This document shows positions 6,471-10,321 of a stretch of DNA of 10,321 nucleotides, piece after piece; the stretch's first letter is position 1, and the number at the start of each line of letters is the position of its first letter. A program made the position numbers and the translations under genes. The notes beneath the pieces are model-generated. The model was not told the origin of the DNA. It searched no databases and worked only from the letters and a program-made list of their open reading frames with translations. This DNA comes from an uncultured Burkholderiales bacterium. Its GTDB lineage: Bacteria > Pseudomonadota > Gammaproteobacteria > Burkholderiales > Burkholderiaceae_C. The DNA is taken from positions 1 through 10,321 of the forward strand of contig CAIODK010000202.1 of the NCBI GenBank assembly GCA_903856995.1, given 5' to 3'.

Positions 6471-7961
6471 TCAAAGAAGAACGATGTCGTACTGCTCTTG
6501 CGACATCGTCCCATCTGCTTGCAAAGAGATGGGTTTGCCAATGAAGTCGCTCAAGCCAGCCAAGTGCTGGCTTTCTTCATCGAGCAACACATCAATCACC
6601 TGGGACGAGGCAATCACGCGAAACTCGCGAGGGTTGAACTGACGGGCTTCGCGCAGGATCTCGCGCAAGATGTCATAGGTCACGGTGCGGGCGGTTTTCA
6701 CACTGCCCTTGCCTTCGCACACGGGGCAAGCCTCGCACAGCATGTGCGCCAGTGATTCGCGGGTGCGCTTGCGCGTCATTTCGACGAGTCCGAGGGCCGA
6801 AAAACCACTGACCATGGTTTTCACACGGTCGCGGGCCAACTGCTTGCGGAACTCACCCAGCACCGCGTCGCGGTGATCTTCGCGCGTCATGTCGATGAAA
6901 TCGGCGATGACGATGCCACCCAAGTTACGCAAGCGCAATTGGCGTGCAATCGCACCAGCGGCTTCGAGGTTGGTTTTGAAGATGGTCTCATCAAAATTTC
7001 GCGCACCCACAAACCCGCCCGTGTTGACGTCCACCGTGGTCAAGGCCTCGGTTTGGTCCACGATGAGGTAGCCGCCTGATTTGAGCTCCACACGGCGACC
7101 TAGGGCCTTGGCGACCTCTTCGTCGATGTTGAAGAGGTCAAAAATCGGGCGCTCACCTTTGTAGATCTGCAGTTTGTCCACCGCGCTGGGCGTGAACTCT
7201 GCGCCAAAGGCTTTGAGCTGCTTGAACTGCTCGGCCGAATCGATGCGGATGGTTTGCGTGACCTCGCTCACCAAATCGCGTAAGACGCGTTGCAACAAGC
7301 TCAGATCTTGGTGCAGCAACGATTTAGGCGGCAAACGGGTAGCGGCGTCTTTGATGCGCGCCCAGGTCTTACGCAAATAGGCGATGTCTTCGCCCAATTC
7401 AGCGTCGTTGGCTTCTTCCCCGTTGGTACGCAGGATAAAGCCGCCCGTTTGACCGTTCGGTGCACCCGCATCAGCCAAGACCTGCAAGCGCTTGCGCAAG
7501 GCTTCGCGTTGCTCTAAGGGGATTTTTTGAGAGACACCGATGTGTTGGTCTTGCGGCAAAAACACCAGCAAGCGACCCGCAATGCTGATTTGCGACGACA
7601 GTCGTGCGCCTTTGGTGCCAATCGGGTCCTTGATGACTTGCACCAACAGCGCTTGTCCCTCGTAGACTTGCTTTTCAATCGGAACCACTGGGGTAGGCGT
7701 GCCGCCATCGGCATCGGTGTGGCGCGCTGTCACGCTGCTCATCAAATCGGCCACATGCAAGAACGCAGCCCGCTCTAGCCCAATGTCGATGAAGGCCGAC
7801 TGCATGCCGGGTAGAACGCGGGCTACTTTGCCGAGATAGACGTTGCCGACCAAACCACGTTCGAGCGTGCGTTCGACGTGCAACTCTTGCACGGTGCCAG
7901 TTTCCACCACTGCCACGCGGGTTTCTTGGGGTGACCAGTTGATGAGGATGTCTTGTTGCAT
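6471..7961 (-). CDS. rng: Ribonuclease G
   Basis: This 496-residue endoribonuclease of the RNase E/G family matures the 5' end of 16S rRNA and contributes to mRNA decay. It has the RNase G architecture without the long RNase E C-terminal scaffold. An N-terminal S1 RNA-binding domain (about 35-125) includes GNVYLGKVARVLPGMQSAFIDIG. The DNase I-like catalytic domain carries D311 in VDVNTGG and D354 in IADFIDMTRED, spaced 43 residues apart as are D303 and D346 of E. coli RNase E. The zinc link CPVC has C412 and C415, with an extra C409 nearby. I chose ATG 7959-7961; a GTG two codons upstream is in frame. It lies 15 nt behind maf and is the last gene of the nadD-rsfS-rlmH-maf-rng cluster. Its stop abuts the stop of the convergent glycosyltransferase gene. 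Confidence 0.95.
   Translation of the reverse strand: MQQDILINWSPQETRVAVVETGTVQELHVERTLERGLVGNVYLGKVARVLPGMQSAFIDIGLERAAFLHVADLMSSVTARHTDADGGTPTPVVPIEKQVYEGQALLVQVIKDPIGTKGARLSSQISIAGRLLVFLPQDQHIGVSQKIPLEQREALRKRLQVLADAGAPNGQTGGFILRTNGEEANDAELGEDIAYLRKTWARIKDAATRLPPKSLLHQDLSLLQRVLRDLVSEVTQTIRIDSAEQFKQLKAFGAEFTPSAVDKLQIYKGERPIFDLFNIDEEVAKALGRRVELKSGGYLIVDQTEALTTVDVNTGGFVGARNFDETIFKTNLEAAGAIARQLRLRNLGGIVIADFIDMTREDHRDAVLGEFRKQLARDRVKTMVSGFSALGLVEMTRKRTRESLAHMLCEACPVCEGKGSVKTARTVTYDILREILREARQFNPREFRVIASSQVIDVLLDEESQHLAGLSDFIGKPISLQADGTMSQEQYDIVLL
6472..6509 (-). terminator. Possible intrinsic terminator inside the 3' end of rng
   Basis: ACGATGTCG at 6481-6489 and CGACATCGT at 6501-6509 form a perfect 9-bp inverted repeat around an 11-nt loop. 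Read on the minus strand, the hairpin is followed at once by TTCTTCTTTGA, a T-rich run that includes the rng stop codon. That is the layout of a Rho-independent terminator for the rng operon. Stem GC content is moderate and the T run is interrupted by two C residues. The stem also encodes part of the likely conserved rng C-terminus (TMSQEQYDIV), so it could be chance. On the plus strand no T run follows, so it would not stop msbA-glycosyltransferase transcripts. Confidence 0.35.
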
Positions 7962-7976
7962 GTGCACCGCGTGTGT

Positions 7977-8585
7977 TTAAACCTTGAATCCAAACTCACG
8001 CAACAACTGCGCAGTTTCAAACATCGGCAGACCCATGATGCCAGAGTAGCTGCCACTGATTTTTGTGATGTAGGCCGCCGCCCTGCCCTGCACCGCATAG
8101 GCGCCAGCTTTGCCCATGGGTTCACCACTGGCGACATAGCTTTGAATTTGTGTGCGCGTCAAGGGTGCGAATTGAACGGTTGACACGCTCAAGCCTTGCA
8201 CTTGCTTGCGCGCCGTGCCAATCGCCACCGATGTCAACACGCGGTGCGTCTGCCCACTCAAGGCGTTCAGAATTTGGGTCGCATGTGGGGCATCGTCGGG
8301 TTTGCCCAAAATGGTCTTGCCCAGTGCGACGGTTGTGTCGCTGCACAGCACGGGCGCAGCGGGCAAACCACGGCGCTTCATGCGAGCCAAGGCGGCTTCG
8401 AGCTTGAGCAAGGTCACGCGCTGCACGTAGGCGCGCGGCGCTTCATGCGGCAACACCACTTCAAGGGCTTCAGCATCTTCGCTGTCGTCGGCCAAAAGCA
8501 ATTCGTAACGCACACCCAACTGCTCTAACAATTGGCGACGGCGTGGACTTTGTGAGGCAAGGTAGACAAACTTGGATTCAGACAT
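7977..8585 (-). CDS. maf: Maf-family nucleoside triphosphate pyrophosphatase (YhdE-like)
   Basis: This 202-residue cytoplasmic Maf protein hydrolyses non-canonical or surplus nucleoside triphosphates to monophosphates, keeping them out of DNA and RNA. The signature LASQSPRRRQLL lies at residues 9-20, the active-site loop CSDTTVALGKTILGKP at 81-96 with probable catalytic D83, and GKAGAYAVQG at 158-167. The GAYAVQG-type motif and C-terminal SGIMGLPMFETAQLL are closer to the dTTP/UTP-cleaving YhdE type than to the m7GTP-cleaving YceF type. That assignment is inference. I chose ATG 8583-8585, just ahead of the family signature. An upstream in-frame ATG at 8648 would add 21 residues that match nothing in the family and would overlap rlmH. 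The gap from rlmH is 19 nt. Confidence 0.93.
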   Translation of the reverse strand: MSESKFVYLASQSPRRRQLLEQLGVRYELLLADDSEDAEALEVVLPHEAPRAYVQRVTLLKLEAALARMKRRGLPAAPVLCSDTTVALGKTILGKPDDAPHATQILNALSGQTHRVLTSVAIGTARKQVQGLSVSTVQFAPLTRTQIQSYVASGEPMGKAGAYAVQGRAAAYITKISGSYSGIMGLPMFETAQLLREFGFKV

Positions 8586-8604
8586 GAGGGGTGGTAGCCG
8601 CGGT

Positions 8605-9072
8605 TTACTCGCGGTGATAAGGATGGTTGGCGTTGATCGACCACGCACGGTAGAGCTGTTCGACCAGCAGCACGCGCACCATGGCGTGTGGCAGGGTCAG
8701 GTCTGAAATGCGAATGCGCTCGTGCGCGGCCTGTTTAAAGGCCGGGTCGAGGCCATCGGGGCCACCAATCACCAAAGCCACGTCATCGGCTTCGAGCTGC
8801 CACTGTTTGAGCTTGGCAGCCAAAGCCATGGTGGTGAGGTTGGTCCCGCGTTCGTCCAAAGCCACGATGCGAAAGCCGCGAGGAATGACGGCCTCAATGC
8901 GCTCGCGCTCGGCGGCGTAGATGGTGTCTAGTGTTTTCGAGCTGCGTGGTTCGGTTTTGACGGCCTTGAGTTCGACTTTGAGCTCAGAGGGGAACCGCTT
9001 GGCGTAATCATCCCAAGCGGTTTGCGCCCAATCGGGCACACGTTGGCCGACAGCGACCACCCACAGCTTCAT
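8605..9072 (-). CDS. rlmH: 23S rRNA (pseudouridine(1915)-N3)-methyltransferase RlmH
   Basis: This is a 155-residue SPOUT-class methyltransferase that uses S-adenosylmethionine to methylate pseudouridine 1915 in helix 69 of 23S rRNA, acting on assembled 70S ribosomes. The sequence shows LDERG (72-76), the S-adenosylmethionine-binding loop IGGPDGL (102-108), TLPHAMVRVLLVEQLYRAW and the near-invariant C-terminus NHPYHRE. Its length equals that of the E. coli enzyme (155). The ATG overlaps the rsfS stop as ATGA, so two ribosome-acting genes are translationally linked. No Shine-Dalgarno core precedes it. Confidence 0.97.
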   Translation of the reverse strand: MKLWVVAVGQRVPDWAQTAWDDYAKRFPSELKVELKAVKTEPRSSKTLDTIYAAERERIEAVIPRGFRIVALDERGTNLTTMALAAKLKQWQLEADDVALVIGGPDGLDPAFKQAAHERIRISDLTLPHAMVRVLLVEQLYRAWSINANHPYHRE

Positions 9073-9833
9073 GCTCTGCGGGAAGGTGTCTTTTTAGCAG
9101 CAACTCGGTTACCCGTTGGCTTGCCGGTGGGCTTGCCAGCCGAGGTAGATGCCGCGCGTGCCGACGATTTGGCCGCAGACTTGGCACCTTTGAGGCCCAC
9201 GGTCTTGACAGGGACTTTGGCCGCTGGCTTGGTCGATTTGACCGCTGGCTTTTTAGCCGCCACTGCTTTCACAGGTGCGCTTTTGACAACCGGAGCTCGG
9301 GTCGAAGTAGAGCGCGAAGCTGGGGATTTGGCCGGCGTTTTCTTGGCCGGCGTTGTTTTGGCTGCGGCACCGCTGCGTGCGGCGGGCTTTTTGTCTGTCG
9401 TCTTTTTTGCAGCCGACTTCTTGACGGGTGCTTCTTCTGGCTCAGCCGCTCTGGCAGGCTTAGGTGCACCGAACTTCAAGCGCACAGGCTTGTCGCCCCA
9501 GATTTCTTCAAGGTTGTAGTAGGTGCGGATGGTGGGCTGCATGATGTGCACCACGACAGCGCCGCAATCCACGATGATCCATTCGCCGTTGTCTTCACCT
9601 TCCATGCGTGGCTTGCCAAAGCCACCGTCACGGACCTTGTCGCGCACGCTGGCGGCCAAAGCTTTGGTTTGACGGTTAGAAGTACCCGATGCCACGATGA
9701 CGCGCTCAAATAGCGAGGACAAATGTTCGGTGTCAAACACCACGAGGTCTTGGGCTTTGACGTCCTCCAGCGCATCGACGACGGTGCGTTGTAGTTTTTG
9801 GACATCTTTTTTGGCGGAGGTTTCGTTCATCAT
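9069..9833 (-). CDS. rsfS: Ribosomal silencing factor RsfS with long basic C-terminal tail
   Basis: The N-terminal 121 residues form a complete RsfS/Iojap domain (QRTVVDALEDVKAQDLVVFD, then RDGGFGKPRMEG, EWIIVDCGAVVVHIM and YYNLEEIWGD). RsfS binds ribosomal protein uL14 and blocks joining of 30S and 50S subunits when nutrients are scarce. Family members are usually about 105-120 residues, but this one is 254. The extra 133 residues are low-complexity, rich in Lys, Ala, Pro, Ser and Thr, like bacterial histone-H1-like tails (see the separate entry). Two adjacent ATG codons (9831-9833 and 9828-9830) could start translation; the first is annotated. The gene follows nadD after 2 nt and overlaps rlmH by 4 nt. 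No frameshift is needed to read through the tail, and it ends at the expected overlap with rlmH. Confidence 0.95.
   Translation of the reverse strand: MMNETSAKKDVQKLQRTVVDALEDVKAQDLVVFDTEHLSSLFERVIVASGTSNRQTKALAASVRDKVRDGGFGKPRMEGEDNGEWIIVDCGAVVVHIMQPTIRTYYNLEEIWGDKPVRLKFGAPKPARAAEPEEAPVKKSAAKKTTDKKPAARSGAAAKTTPAKKTPAKSPASRSTSTRAPVVKSAPVKAVAAKKPAVKSTKPAAKVPVKTVGLKGAKSAAKSSARAASTSAGKPTGKPTGNRVAAKKTPSRRA
9072..9470 (-). repeat. Low-complexity, histone-H1-like tail segment of rsfS with short tandem duplications
   Basis: This segment encodes RsfS residues 122-254. By count about a fifth of residues are Lys, with eight Arg. There is no aromatic residue, and no Asp or Glu after residue 147. Motifs such as PAKK, AAKK and PVK recur. 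At DNA level, TTGGCCGGCGTT occurs at 9328-9339 and again at 9343-9354, 15 bp apart. A 14-bp unit at 9112-9125 recurs at 9124-9137 with 12 of 14 matches, giving GKPTGKPTG. The tail is probably disordered and strongly positive, suited to binding rRNA or DNA; this function is inferred. Confidence 0.85.
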
Positions 9834-9835
9834 TT

Positions 9836-10321
9836 TTATCTGTAAAGGCTGTGTTTTTCAATGTAGTGCTGCACAGCGGCAGGCAACCACGCAGACATGG
9901 AAGCGTCTGGGTACGGGGCTTGAGCGAAGTGCACGCGAATTTCGGTGGCACTCACATTCAGGCTCGGCATGTCCAAGCGTTGTACGTCGGGAGATACCGC
10001 ATTGTGCCACTGACTGGCAATGCCCTCACGCGGCATGTGCGGCCTGTCGGCCACCACGACGACCGCCATGTGCAAGATGTCTTGCCAACGATGCCATGTT
10101 TTGAAGGCTTGGGCTTGATCAGCACCTATGAATAAGTACACCTTTGCGTCGGGTTGCTCGGTGTGTATCTCTTGCAAGGTGTCATAAGTAAAAGTAGCGC
10201 CCAAACGGTCCACCTCGCGGGTGTCGACCAAGGTGTGGGGCACATCGGCAAAGGCCAAACGCGTCATGGCCAAACGGTGGGGGGACGCAGTGAGTGTGCG
10301 GGTCTTGTGCCAAGCGTCCCC
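9836..10321 (-). CDS. nadD: Nicotinate-nucleotide adenylyltransferase NadD (3' part)
   Basis: The last 161 codons are visible; the N-terminus with the HxGH-type nucleotidyl-transfer motif lies off the right edge. NadD joins ATP and nicotinate mononucleotide to make deamido-NAD in NAD synthesis. The reading frame stays open to the edge, and its first visible residues (GDAWHKTRTLTASPHRLAM) fit the NadD substrate-binding region, so the internal ATG at 10271-10273 is not the start. YLFIGADQAQAFKTWHRW matches the family GxDxxxxxxxW block, and NVSATEIRVHF matches the ISSTxIR block that contacts ATP. The stop TAA lies 2 nt before the rsfS start, so the pair should be co-transcribed and perhaps coupled. 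A promoter for the operon is not in the window. Confidence 0.93.
   Translation of the reverse strand, partial: GDAWHKTRTLTASPHRLAMTRLAFADVPHTLVDTREVDRLGATFTYDTLQEIHTEQPDAKVYLFIGADQAQAFKTWHRWQDILHMAVVVVADRPHMPREGIASQWHNAVSPDVQRLDMPSLNVSATEIRVHFAQAPYPDASMSAWLPAAVQHYIEKHSLYR

Noticed and set aside
8598..8614. CCGCG...CGCGG small inverted repeat between rlmH and maf
   Set aside because: The stem is only 5 bp, it overlaps the rlmH stop region and no T run follows. It is too weak to call a terminator or operator.
8586..8648. Longer maf start at the ATG ending at 8648
   Set aside because: It adds 21 residues before the LASQSPRR signature, which normally lies within the first dozen residues, and would overlap rlmH by over 40 nt.
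9022..9519. Plus-strand open frame of 165 codons opposite the rsfS tail
   Set aside because: It is the complement of a Lys/Ala-rich, stop-poor stretch. The predicted protein is an Ala/Leu/Val-rich artefact, while the minus-strand frame has a complete RsfS domain and operon-type overlaps.
1..10321. A novel defence, secretion or mobile system hidden in the window
   Set aside because: Every large frame is accounted for by core housekeeping genes, coding density leaves almost no free space, and no transposase, integrase, toxin-antitoxin, nuclease-helicase or array-like repeat is seen.

Overview
The window looks like core chromosome of a betaproteobacterium of the order Burkholderiales, probably Comamonadaceae (for example a Limnohabitans- or Rhodoferax-like freshwater genus). 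The basis is the moderately GC-rich sequence, the nadD-rsfS-rlmH-maf-rng gene order, the RsfS protein with a lysine/alanine-rich tail, and the overall look of TolB, Pal, MsbA and RNase G. No alignment could be run, so the genus is a guess. I see no mobile element, CRISPR array, rRNA, tRNA, toxin-antitoxin or phage gene. This is an ordinary housekeeping region, and I did not find a new defence or metabolic system.

The layout has three blocks. The left block (1-3711) reads on the minus strand in the order tolB, pal, cpoB, a YeeE/YedE-family (thiosulfate-transporter-like) gene, and the first codons of a ThiF/TcdA-like gene cut by the window edge. These genes are packed, with ATGA or GTGA overlaps or an 8-nt overlap from pal onward. 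The middle block (3805-6470) reads on the plus strand: msbA, the lipid A flippase, followed by a translationally overlapping glycosyltransferase-like gene. The right block (6471-10321) reads on the minus strand in the order nadD (5' part off the window), rsfS, rlmH, maf, rng. This is a conserved NAD-synthesis / ribosome-maturation / RNA-processing operon.

The left and middle blocks diverge from a 93-bp gap (3712-3804), the only non-coding stretch of any size, where promoters for both must lie. The middle and right blocks converge with no base between the two stop codons (6470 and 6471). TolB, Pal and CpoB serve outer-membrane tethering and constriction during division, while MsbA carries lipid A-core to the periplasmic side, so the divergent pair places two envelope functions around one control region. 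tolQ, tolR and tolA are not next to tolB here.

Points worth a second look are the 133-residue histone-H1-like tail on RsfS, the absence of a recognisable Shine-Dalgarno core before all eleven starts, the separation of tolB-pal-cpoB from tolQRA with a sulfur-compound transporter coupled behind them, the uncharacterised glycosyltransferase overlapping msbA, and a perfect inverted repeat in the last codons of rng.
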